This document shows positions 7,225 through 16,387 of a DNA stretch of 18,713 nucleotides, in pieces. Every line of letters starts with the position of its first letter. The first letter of the stretch is position 1. Made by a program: the position numbers and the translations under genes. The notes below the pieces were generated by a model, which made no database searches, had not been told where the DNA came from, and worked only from the letters and a program-made list of their open reading frames with translations. Origin of the DNA: Obelidium mucronatum (Eukaryota > Chytridiomycota > Chytridiomycetes > Chytridiales > Chytriomycetaceae); contig JAIVFH010000466.1 in the NCBI GenBank assembly GCA_025765595.1, forward strand, positions 1-18,713, written 5' to 3'.

Positions 7225-8136
7225 TCACGCAGAAAGTAAACCATTCGATGCACCCAAAACTTCGCCAGGTGCAGCAGCCTTCTTGCTTCTGGAATAAACA
7301 ACTCCACCAACAACAGCCAACGCAACAACACCAACTATAGCAATTGCGGCGATTCCAGCTGTAGAAATAGAGGAGCTTGAAACTGGAGCAACTGCGCCCT
7401 CGCTCGCAGGAGCGGCAGCGGCATTGGCAGAGCTGCCAGTAGCAGCCTTGGTAGAAGAAGCACCAGAACTGCTGCTGCTGCTGCCGCTACCACTACCGCT
7501 GCTTCCACTATTGTTTTGAGCAGTGACACTGGTGCCCTTCACAGGAACTCCAATTGGAACACAGTTGGTGAACCCTGGAGACGCGAAGCAAGTGTATCCA
7601 GCTCCACAAGTAGTTGCCGTCACCCACCAAGGATCGTACGCGCACTGTCTAATGAATAACGAAAAAAAAAAAATCAGTTCGATAACAAGCACCCCAAGCA
7701 CTCCCAACCCAAAGCACCCCCATGGAAAAGAAAGGCAAACAGAGAGCAGATACTTACTGCAGTGTCTGTCCGTCGCATTGGTACGAACCCCACTGCCCGT
7801 ATGAGCATTCCTTGGCGCCCTTTGGCGGTGGTGGCTGACAGCCCACGCTTGCCGCTGGGTTGTTGAGAGCCGCATTGCAGGCATAGCCGACTGCGCCACA
7901 GTCGTTTTCTACAACCCAGGAATACTCGGCGGGTTCCACCTTGGTGCGATCGCATTGCCAGAGAACATTGGAGGAGTCGCAGCCGCGGTTACCAAACTCG
8001 GCAGCGCTGCAGGGGCCTGTGGAGAAGAATGTTGAGCAAAAATTGGTTTTTGGTGTCGGATCTATGTTCGATGGGTACCGTGGGCAGATGCAAGCGTCGC
8101 TGCAGTGATCAAAAGGACGGCGACAGAGGTCTTCAT
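7225..8136 (-). CDS. Secreted Cys-rich type I membrane protein, possibly carbohydrate-binding
   Basis: Three exons: 8136..8079, 8016..7758 and 7648..7225 (introns of 62 and 109 nt, GTACCC..CAG and GTAAGT..TAG), joined in frame to 246 residues. MKTSVAVLLITAATLASAHG is a clear signal peptide. The ectodomain holds two related Cys modules: one around CDSSNVLWQCDRTKVEP and NDCGAVGYAC, the other around CSYGQWGSYQCDGQTLQQC and TTCGAGYTCFASPGFTNC. The spacing QCDG..LQQC..WV..TCG.GYTC recalls CBM19-like and other small fungal chitin-binding modules, but I cannot confirm a family. A Ser/Gly then Ala-rich linker (about 155-200) leads to one membrane helix (about 204-224, GIAAIAIVGVVALAVVGGVV) and a short tail with SRSKK, so the Cys modules should face outside. 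Diverges from the lipase gene. Confidence 0.78.
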
Positions 8137-8369
8137 TTTTTCGTTCTTTTTTTTTTCGTAACTCAGACACAGCAACAACCCATTACAACCCATTAAAATT
8201 AGATGCAGATGTTCACGATCACTGCCATTATTAACGTGATTCTTTTTTGTCAGTTTGCTTCAATTTGTGCGTTCCTGGGTTTTCCAAATGTGCCCGCCGG
8301 CCGACCCGCTTTCATAATATGTATGCCCACCACCCAACTTTTTTTGAGTAGTCAAAAGTAATCACCTCC
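8137..8369. promoter_or_regulatory. Shared intergenic region of divergent Cys-rich and lipase genes
   Basis: A 233-bp gap between two start codons facing away from each other; both genes encode secretory-pathway proteins. It includes a T-rich tract beside the Cys-rich gene and a GC-rich patch near 8290-8312. No known operator is recognised; shared regulation is inferred from geometry only. Confidence 0.45.
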
Positions 8370-9306
8370 ATGTACATTATGTCCTTCATTGCATTGGTGG
8401 TCACCTTCGGTATGCTCGCATTAGCGGGAGGAGGTCCAAGCCAAGATTTCGTGGTAGCCGAAAAAGTCACACACTTTACAAAACTCAGCCGCTACGCATT
8501 CATCAGTTACTATCCAGATTCAGAATCCATTAAAACATGGACATGCCTCCTCTGCAAAGACCCGTCTCTTTCAGGAACAACAAATATCATCACCACCGAA
8601 TCAAAAGACAACTCCACACGAGGTTATGTGGCAGTAAATCCGGCTCTCAAGACAATTATTGTTTCTATTCGAGGAAGCGCGAGTGTTGAAGATTTCGTGG
8701 CAAACTTGAATATTCTTCAGCGGCCTTTGGCGGTTCCTAATGCGCCGTCAAATGCCTTGGTTCATGCCGGGTTTTCGGATCGATGGCAGTTATTGAGACC
8801 TGCAGTGACGGCTGCCTTGAACAATGCGTTGAAACTTTATCCTAAATTTTCTGTCGCTTTTGTGGGTCATTCTCTTGGGGCTGCTGTTTCTCTTATTGCT
8901 GCAGTTGATTTGGCTGTGTCGTTGCAAATACCAGCATCGCGAGTGCATATCGTGAATATGGGGCAACCTAGAGTTGGGAACAAGGAGTTTGGGCGATACG
9001 TCAACAGTCGTGGTTTTGCTCAAGTGTCGAGGATTGTAAACTATAACGACATTGTTCCGCATTATGTGAGTCTCTCTTTAAATCTCTTGATTTTAAAGTG
9101 TCGTTGATTTCTTCTAATTCCCCATCAAGCCTCCGAGAGCCGCTGGATACCAACAGCAGTCCACCGAATACTGGCTGAACCGTGAGGGCCGTCTCGTCAA
9201 CTGCAAAGACAATGACGGGGAAGATATAAATTGTTCCAATACTGTACACGACTTTTCAATTCCGAATCACTTTGTTTACTTTGGAATTGCAATTCCTGTG
9301 TTTTGA
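8370..9306 (+). CDS. Secreted class 3 lipase (alpha/beta hydrolase)
   Basis: Two exons, 8370..9065 and 9130..9306, separated by a 64-nt intron (GTGAGT..AAG), give 290 residues. The N-terminus MYIMSFIALVVTFGMLALAG is a signal peptide; a second in-frame ATG three codons on could also serve. The fold is Lipase_3: the SIRGSAS strand (residues 99-105) with the oxyanion loop, GHSLG at 166-170 (nucleophile Ser168), YNDIVPHY with Asp227, and DFSIPNHFVYFGI with His279 form the complete triad. The enzyme should hydrolyse acylglycerol esters outside the cell. Exon 2 carries NC..C pairs that may form disulfides (near 256 and 266). The length is normal for fungal members such as the Rhizomucor/Thermomyces type. 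No frame defect is seen. Confidence 0.92.
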
Positions 9307-9583
9307 AGCATGTTCATTTGGTGTTTTATGATAGTATAAAGTGGGCCTTAACTTTGTTTCGCGTCTCATATCTGCCAATACTCAGGCAATTGAGACAATT
9401 GTTGTTGTGTTTCATACGCCACTCCACCGTGAGATTTATTTATTTTTTCTCAACTGAACACCCCTGAAAAATACCCACCATAACTTTGAGGGAAGATTCC
9501 TGACTTCCTTTTCCACTCAACTCTGCATTGCTTTTGCCACAAATTTTTAATATTCCCCTTTGTCTCAGATCCAAAGCACCGTC
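9307..9583. other. AT-rich spacer downstream of the lipase, no gene seen
   Basis: About 277 bp of 3' flank. Short open frames on both strands show no protein-like composition or motif. No clear AATAAA follows the lipase stop; the nearest AT-rich candidates are around 9333 and 9434-9448. Confidence 0.5.
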
Positions 9584-9681
9584 TCTTATCATGCTGTCTG
9601 CAACTTTTCGAATCCATCTCTTTTTCAAATGAAAATTTCAAGGGAGAGGGAAGTTGTGAGGAACTTGCTGCAATGCTGAAT
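9584..9681 (+). pseudogene. Small diverged copy of the downstream relic's C-terminal region
   Basis: This stretch matches 11138-11229 in the same orientation with small gaps: TTATCATGCTG..GCAAC, TTCGAATCCATCTC, TTTCAAATG, a purine-rich part (GAGAGGGAAGTTGTG against GAGAGTGGAAGCTGTG), then CTTGCTG..AATGCTGAAT. In the other copy this region encodes the SNVIPKRVEAVGALLNSL stretch; here no single frame is kept. Judged by eye, so the exact limits and identity are approximate. Confidence 0.55.
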
Positions 9682-9815
9682 GTACACGTCGTCCAATGAT
9701 ATAACTCAAACTTGGGATTCTAGCCAAACACACCTTGTCGTAGTGAGTCCAATCGCCAAAGGGTCATGAGGTGCAATGTACCAACTGGACGGATCTCCCG
9801 CGACTCTGATCGCGG

Positions 9816-11423
9816 TTGATGATCCATCCAGATGATACGGTTATCATCATTACACCTGGTCCGCAGGCGTTTGGCACTGTGAATCCAGGTTCGCAATTGA
9901 TGACAATTGGCGGTCATGTAGTACATTCACTTCATAAATGGGCCTTGAGGTTTAACCAGTGCAAGGAAAGTCCAGGGTCGTCGGACCAAGGCCGCACTTA
10001 CGTTACACGGACTCGAGGAAAACGAGGTGTGCTGTTCCCGGATGCAATACCTCGTCCTCCTCCACCTTCGTAATTTGCGTAATGCCGCCTGCTCTAGGAA
10101 CAAACTGGATCTATTTGCCATATATGCTTGGCCGCTTGGAAAAGGCACTCTGGACAGCACTCTGGACAGCAAATCCAAAGGTTTTTCCTTGACGTTCAAA
10201 AGAGGGGGAAAAGTCGTACCAAAATTCCATTTTCCATTGCCCTTTTCGAAAATGTAGTTTCAGGATCCAGCAGGGCGAAGTTGGAGAAAGCCACCAAATC
10301 TGTTTGGTGGCCTCTGGGATGCGAACGTCTGAGAACAATGGGTTGGGGAGGATCAGCAAGTTGGCAATAAAAACCTCGGAGGCTATGTTGAGTGTGATCA
10401 AAGACCTTCGGGGGCCGCGGGGAATTGACGGACAGTTTGTCCCTGTGGGGGGGGGTACTGTATTCCAGGCACCACCATGATTCAAGTGGACTCCTTTGCT
10501 TGCGCCTCATGTTACTCCCAATATGGCATGGTCCGAAACTGCGCAGGAATTGGAGCTCAACGTGAAAGGGTGTTGCTGGCCCAGTGCATTGAACACCATT
10601 ACCGCAACAACCCACTGGTATCTATCGATTCCTGGTGGCGGACGTTTACAGCAATGAGTTCAATTGCTCAAGCGGGGATTTGACTTGGACTCTGGAGGAG
10701 CGATCGCGATATTGCCTGGAGCAATTTGGTGTGGACAGCGCCCCTCCTAGAAAGGCGCTGAAGCCGGAGTCTGTGTTCCGAATAGTCATGTCGGCTTGTC
10801 TGTTTGGGACGGACGGCACTTTGGTAACCCACCCCTCAAAACCCTTCCTTATGGAGCCAGTTTTTGAAAGCTGCAAAACCCCATTGCCTCGTATTTTTAC
10901 CTCCGCTCACAGAGATTTGGTGGAATTCATGGGGCTGGTACCGGCTGCCCAAGATACCCTGTTGGAGATGGTTACACCAAGAAACCATCTTGTGGCGAAA
11001 TCGTCCGTTGACCTGGCGGCCCGAGGGAATCTGGATTGAAAAAACTCACCCGACATTCTATTTGCTGATCACCCGGCGAATCGTGTTCACAACCTCTCTG
11101 ATGGCGGTACAGCCGTGTTAGCCAGCAGCATTATTGAGCCTCTGATCATGCTGGCAACAAATTTCGAATCCATCTCGTTTCAAATGTGATTCCAAAGAGA
11201 GTGGAAGCTGTGGGTGCCTTGCTGAATTCACTCACACATCAAGAGTTGGTTAAAAAGGCCAATGTCTTTTCTTCCAACGGTTTCTATTACGGATTTTTGA
11301 AAATGAACACCAGCAATCCAAGATGCAAAGCGCTGTTGTCAATATTCCCTCATTCTCCTTTGAATTGCATCATTTTGGATGATACACCCTCCTTGAGCTT
11401 GTTATTTGTGTTGTCATTGTAAG
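9816..11423 (+). pseudogene. Decayed coding sequence of unrecognised family, with TGA stops and frameshifts
   Basis: Protein-like segments follow one another on the plus strand but change frame. Frame 3k: IIITPGPQAFGTVNPGSQLM, TIGGHVVHSLHKWALRF (9816-10073). Frame 3k+2 (about 10075-10740): PPALGTNWIYLPYMLGRLEK, GLGRISKLAIKTSEAML, GIDGQFVPVGGGTVFQAPP, LLAPHVTPNMAWSETAQELE, LNTITATTHWYLSIPGG, FDLDSGGAIAILPGAIWCGQ. Frame 3k (about 10742-11185): THPSKPFLMEPVFESCKTPL, FADHPANRVHNLSDGGTAVL. Frame 3k+2 again (11138-11423): VIPKRVEAVGALLNSLTHQE, NGFYYGFLKMN. In-frame stops at 10190-10192, 10478-10480, 10655-10657 and 11037-11039 are all TGA, each where Trp would read well. I do not recognise the family, and no known domain motif is visible. 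An expressed protein from this sequence is unlikely. Bases 9682-9815 show no clear feature. A 12-bp tandem (ACTCTGGACAGC twice) lies at 10147-10170. Confidence 0.6.
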
Positions 11424-11753
11424 CATATATCTTTTATTTTTTCATTATTATCTCATTGAATTGCACATCACTGCACCATATGGTCACCTCCTCTTCCTCC
11501 GCTTTTTTCAACACCCAACCAACGCCATCCGGCTCGTGGCTGGTGTACCAAATTATAACCAATTTACCATTCATGTTAAACAACATTACTATATGTATTC
11601 CAAAGCTTAAAAAATCGTACGCAAGCGTTTCTCGGAGAAGATAAAGAAATTCACCTCGAGCCAGTGCACAAAACACACAGGAGACAACACCATCAATTCC
11701 GAAGTAATGATTCAAGAGATTTTGGTTCATGTACAACCAAATGGTTTCAGAAT
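11424..11753. other. AT-rich spacer between relic and PECR gene; one weak ORF
   Basis: About 330 bp. The minus strand is open over most of it (11434-11757), with stretches such as NGKLVIIWYTSHEPDGVGWV, but the first codons lack an ATG, the frame overlaps the end of the reductase gene, and no family is recognised. It most likely holds the 3'-UTR of the reductase gene. A small gene cannot be excluded. Confidence 0.35.
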
Positions 11754-12963
11754 TCAAAGTTTAGATTTATTGTCGGTATACCTCACAAAAATATCTTCAA
11801 ATCCGCTGGGAATCTTTCCTGAAGCAAAATACGAAACCCTCCTTTCAGCAGCTGCATCTCTACTTTCAGAAACCTTAGGGTCTTCCTTAGTGCTGCAATT
11901 GCCACTGCCAACATTGTCAAAACCAAAGTATGCCGGAAACATGCGATGTGGAGAATATGGCACTATATCGTCTTCTATTCCCTTTCTCAAGTGGGCTCCT
12001 CCGGTAACTTGGATCGTTGCTCCTGTGATGTAAGATGCGCCTGGTGAAAGCAAAAACGCGATTGTAGATGCCACTTCAGCTTCTGTCCCCAATCTTCCAG
12101 CGGGATTCATGTAGTGCGTATTCGCCGTGTGAGTCCTTTTTTTTCAGGGCATTACTTTAAAAAACCTCACAACAACATATATACACGAGCGCGCACCTTA
12201 TAACCTCGGTATATTTACTTATTCCACTTCCCAAAATAGTCCCAGGCGCGACACAATTGACGCGTATTCCACGAGACCCCCATTCTTGAGCAAGAGTCTT
12301 TGTCAGATTTTCGACACCCGCACGAGCGGCAGCAGTATGCGCCATGAATAACTTTCCATTTCGAACATCAGCAATTACGTTTACAATGGCGAGTGGTGTG
12401 GGATGAGCGTCATTGCGGTGAGTGGATTCCATTGCTTTGATGACGTTCCAGGTTCCATTCAGATTTAAGTCAATAACTGCGCGCCATCCATTGTCTGATA
12501 TGTTTTCAGCAGGGGAAGGAAACTAAGTGTTTTTTTCCCACATTCTTGAGGTAGCTTTCATACACTTTAGAAAAAACACACTCAACTTGACCTCCAGCAT
12601 TATTCACAAGCCCATTAAACGCGCCATATTTATCTACAAGGGCCGCAACAACTTCTGTGACTTGCTTCGGGTTTCGAATGTCCAGTTCAACAATGTCGCA
12701 GAGCCTTCCAGGAACAGTCAGGATTTCCGCTTGAACTCTCAAAAGATTCTCCTTGTTTCTTCCCGCGATGAAAACATGTGCTCCGAGCGAAGCCAGTTCG
12801 TGGGCAGTGCAGCGTCCGATTCCTGAACCGCCTTAAAACCAAACATAAATGAATTTCTGGAAAGACCAACATGATAATAAAAATAATATTAATAAATACC
12901 GCCAGTGATTAGAATTCGCTGTTTTAAGAAGAGGTCCTTTCGAAAACATGAAGTGTACGTCAT
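11754..12963 (-). CDS. Peroxisomal trans-2-enoyl-CoA reductase-like SDR with SKL terminus
   Basis: Four exons, 12963..12900, 12831..12587, 12522..12197 and 12135..11754, with introns of 68, 64 and 61 nt, give 338 residues. The cofactor loop ITGGGSGIG (19-27) and NNAGGQFPSPAENIS (98 onward) mark a short-chain dehydrogenase; GGGQFxSPAEHIS, HxxAARAGVxNLTKxLAxEW and GIRxNCVAPG are features of the PECR branch (trans-2-enoyl-CoA reductase, NADPH) more than of 2,4-dienoyl-CoA reductase. Like PECR it lacks the classic Y-x3-K and has AHTAAARAG there. The C-terminal extension (about 285-338) ends in NKSKL, a canonical PTS1 peroxisomal import signal. The third intron uses GTGCGC and an AAG acceptor, which is the only pair found that keeps the frame into THYMNPAGRLGTEAEVAS. 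It would act in fatty acyl-CoA metabolism in peroxisomes. Confidence 0.87.
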
Positions 12964-13008
12964 GGCTTTTTTTTAAATAATTGTTTATTTATTGCAAATA
13001 AAATTAAA

Positions 13009-14145
13009 ATGGTTTGTAGCTTTCGCTCTCTATCTCGCATCCTCGTTCTTTTTCTTATTTGCGAACTGACTCCTCGTTTTTATTTTGTACATTTAGGGTG
13101 GAGGTACTACATACAGTCTGAAATGTCCAAAGCCTTTTAACCACCGCACAAACTTCAAAAGGCGGACTCGTTATCCTCAAACACAAATCATGGCACGTGT
13201 ACAATGAAAAAAACCGGGAAAAGGTCAGAAAAGACGAAGAAAAGGCCCAAAAGGAACTTGATGAGAAGAAGCAGCGAAGTGTCAAAGCAGTTGAGTTCAA
13301 AAACAAAACCGTTGGTTTTTCGACTCAAAGGTCAAACATATCTTGGATTATAGGATCAGGAGTATCGGTTAGAGGTTCTGAGATCAAAGAGCTCAACGAG
13401 GAAGCGAAAGGACACGGAGGTGGATGATAGTGCTGATCATGACCCAAAGGATTTTGTCTCTGCAGGAAAAGAAGGGGTGCATCTCAATTTGTTTGGAGAT
13501 TTAGAATCTGTAAGTTGTTCAACTTACTGTTTGGTTGTTGTTCTTTGAACTTCACGCTTTAGAAAAAAGGCGACGGGAAAAATACTGAACATGAAGCAGA
13601 AAAGGCAGCAGAAAAGCAGAAGTTTGAAAAACAATTCACAATGTATTTGGGACAAGAGGTTGGAAAAGATGGCGCCCCGGTTATTCCTTGGTATGCGAAA
13701 GAATCAAGTTCGGTTCAAGATAAGCTTGGAATAAAGAGGTTAGTGTTTTATACAGCTCGAGTAACATTTTACTTCCTTATGCAATTCCCCACAACTCAGG
13801 GTAAAAACCGAGCAATTCGAAGATCCAGCCGCAAAATTTATTTCGAATCCCACCCACGAAGATAATCAAATCGACTCCAATCCCTCCAAGAAGAAGGATC
13901 ATAAAAGGAAAAAGGAAAAGAAGGAGTCAAAAAAGCACCATCGACACCACACAACATCCCCACCCCCGATCTCAAAAGGAAAGTCTATTGAAGAACTGAG
14001 AGCCGAAAGACTAGCCCGCGAGAAACGCGAACGAGTTCGAGTTCAGGAAGAAATCTTTCTTCCTTCTTCAGCAGTTGTTTCTGATAGAGATCGAAGCTAC
14101 AATTCGGCTTTTAATCCTGAGTTTGTGAGGAATAAACGACGATGA
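13009..14145 (+). CDS. LENG1-type protein with N-terminal Cir_N domain
   Basis: Exons 13162..13289, 13354..13509, 13563..13738 and 13800..14145 join in frame (introns GTTGAG..TAG, GTAAGT..TAG, GTTAGT..CAG) to about 265 residues plus a tiny first exon. The start of the protein, GGLVILKHKSWHVYNEKNRE then KVRKDEE, is the Cir_N motif (LKxKSWHVxNxxNxxKVRxDE). The middle has VHLNLFGDLE and APVIPWYAKE, and the end has IEELRAERLAREKRERVR and YNSAFNPEFVRNKRR, the order found in human LENG1, whose length is similar. A Lys/His-rich segment (KKKDHKRKKEKKESKKHHRH) suggests nuclear location; family members are found with splicing factors. The in-frame start must lie in an upstream exon, since TGA precedes the Cir_N frame. 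The best candidate is ATG at 13009 followed by GTTTGT; one extra G would be needed to keep phase, so the start is unsettled. Confidence 0.8.
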
Positions 14146-14319
14146 AAACAGAAACAAATTACTGCCAACACAAATTTGTCAATATCTCTTTACTACTTTT
14201 TTTTTTCATAACCATTATAAGTCGAAAACACATTATTCAAAAAAAGAACACGATAACGCAAACCCAACACTATTTTTTCTCTCATTAAACGTCTATGGCG
14301 ACTTATCTTTGTTGTACTT

Positions 14320-16305
14320 TCATTCTTCCCCAACCTGATGATATCCTTTCATTTCGGCTTCAGTAGCAATAGTAAGAGACAGCTTCTCTTCAAGAAGCCT
14401 AACCTTCAATTCCAATAATTCAATCTTTCTCTGCTCCTCAATGGAAGGAACTTCAATGTTGTGATAATTTTGATTATGATGATGATGTTGGTTATTATAA
14501 GAAGAAGGTGTGCAAATGCCTGTGCTGTATCCATCATCTGGATGCTGCTGATTTCTTGTTTCGGTAGGAGGGGCTTGTACTTCATAGTCGCGGGGGTATG
14601 GTTTGTGGTGTTCCGAAAGTGGAGGTGCGTGCTGATTTGCATACCATTGGCGTTGATGCTGCTGCTCTTCCTGCTGCTGGGGCGGTGGTTGCTGATACTG
14701 TTGTTGGAGTTGGGCATGGTTGGGGTCAAGGTTTTGGTGCTGTTGGTGGCGCTGAGGAATCATGGACTGATGAGATACAGGGGGCATATACCCTCGCTGT
14801 TCATACTCTGGTACATGAGGCGAGACATAATCATGTCGAAGGTGACTGAACGCCTTACTTGACTCATTTTGGGGACCAATAAAATTCCTTGACGGCGCCC
14901 CAACTACAATCACAGCTGATGTTGGGGTATGATAACTTCGGTGCGAAACCGGTGTTGAAGGTATTGATGGCGTTGGAATTGCTGTGGATCTCCGAACAGA
15001 GTCAGTGTTCCGAAATGACTCTGTATTGTTTTCAGCAGCGGCAGCGGCGGCAACGAGGTTAAGGAGTGGATCCCCGTCCTTTTTTGGATGAGCATGTCCA
15101 TGTTGGGGAAAGTTTTGGAACTGTTTGTAGCCTTTTGGTGGCTCGCTTGAAGGGATTTGTATATGTGGGGGGTAATATCTAGTACGTTGTGGATTTCCAG
15201 AATGATTTTCATAATAGCCGTGTTGTGGGTGTGGGTTCTGATCAGAGCGCGAAGGCGCATGGTTGTGGAGTGTGGAGGCACGTGGAGGTGGGGGGCTGTT
15301 AGACAAATATGTCGAATAGTGGGGCGGACGTTGATATTCGTTGTATTGGCCCGGAGACTGTTTTTCTTCTTGAAGATGGCCTTCGCGCAGCTCGTGGCGA
15401 TCAAATGCAAGGGGCTCATACTTGTGACTATGCCTCTCGCCTGGCATCTGACCTTCACGATGCTGAGAAGTGGCTATTGGGTTCACCAAGCTTGCACTCG
15501 ATTCCCCTTTCTTTGATTCCGTCTCTAGTTTTTGCTTTTTGGTGGGCTTGGGGCGAAAATGAGGGTTAGGGGGAGATGGCGATATCCACACTTTGCACAC
15601 CTGAGGGGGCAACTCATCGCACTCGTGATCTAATAGTTTCGTGCGATGCTTAAACTCTGCAGAGTGATTAGTTCTTGTGACAAGAGACTTTGGCAAAAAA
15701 CGCCCCACTGGCACTCACTTCGAAGACACGAAAAACACTCATAGGACGTTGCACCAATGGCCGACAGTCTCTCTTCCTCCAGCTTGAAAGCAGTACTTGG
15801 CTTTTCGACAGTCTCTGGAAAGCCAAATCTCTGAGCCGTTGCGTGTATCTTCCGATGTCGCTGAAATTCATCGTTTCGCCCAAAGGCCTTCTTGCAATAC
15901 TCGCAGTGGAATCGCTTCACGCCATGGACCGACTTGATGTGTCGACTGAGGTGATCGGCACGGCTGAGCTCTGCAGGTGTAGCGTTAGCTGTCAGTATAG
16001 AGCCTCCACAGGGACACTCAACTGGCTTTGCACACGGGACACTCATGGCCACCCTGATCGCCTCTTTTCCTTTGAGTTTGTGCCTTGGTGATACTGGCGT
16101 TTGAGCCAGCAGTTGCCATGGCCAGCGGAGGCCTCACAGTGGAGTTTGTCTTTGCCGGATATGGCTTTGCAACGCCAGGCTTTGGTGCAGAATTCACAGA
16201 CCGTGGCGCAACGTGAGCTTCGAATTCTCTTTTGACTTCGACCTTGACTTGAGCGTCATTGGTCGAGGTGGTCGTGGGGGCAAGTGCGGGGTTAACTGGA
16301 GGCAT
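14320..16305 (-). CDS. C2H2 zinc-finger regulator with Gln/His-rich tail and C-terminal coiled coil
   Basis: Exons 16305..16023, 15970..15719 and 15656..14320 (introns 52 and 62 nt, GTTGAG..CAG and GTGAGT..CAG) give 623 residues. I chose ATG 16305 as the first ATG in frame. Finger 1 (89-110) is CPVCKAKLSRADHLSRHIKS then VH, finger 2 (117-137) CEYCKKAFGRNDEFQRHRKI then H, and an atypical third (173-191) CFSCLRKFKHRTKLLDHEC, which is C-x2-C-x12-H-x-C. RADHLSRH and RNDEFQRH give plausible DNA-contact helices. A VKVEVKRE stretch before the fingers fits sumoylation sites. The long tail is rich in Pro, His and Gln (QLQQQYQQPPPQQQEEQQHQ) and typical of activation or low-complexity regions; the last 40 residues (IEELRK-like: EEQRKIELLELKVRLLEEKL) form a likely coiled coil for dimerisation. 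It probably acts as a transcription factor; targets are unknown. Confidence 0.82.
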
Positions 16306-16387
16306 GGGGGGAATGAAAAACAAATTTTATCGGTAAGTAATATTACATCCCAATCACGCTGTTTGACCCCACTATCGGCCACCATCA

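Noticed and set aside
10421..10432. GGAATTGACGGA, which matches a conserved small-subunit rRNA motif
   Set aside because: The flanks do not continue as rRNA, and the stretch is part of a protein-like frame; a 12-base match by chance.
9816..11423. Mitochondrial insertion or mitovirus-like sequence, because TGA could be read as Trp
   Set aside because: The base composition is not mitochondrial, frameshifts are also present, and no polymerase or other mitochondrial or viral motif is visible.
11434..11757. Minus-strand open frame downstream of the reductase
   Set aside because: It has no ATG at the start, overlaps the reductase end and shows no family; most likely 3'-UTR.
13290..13353. A shorter 43-nt intron (donor GTTGGT at 13311) in the LENG1-type gene
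   Set aside because: It also keeps frame, but the 64-nt version uses GTTGAG, a donor seen in two other genes here, has a more usual length and gives a better family match at the junction.
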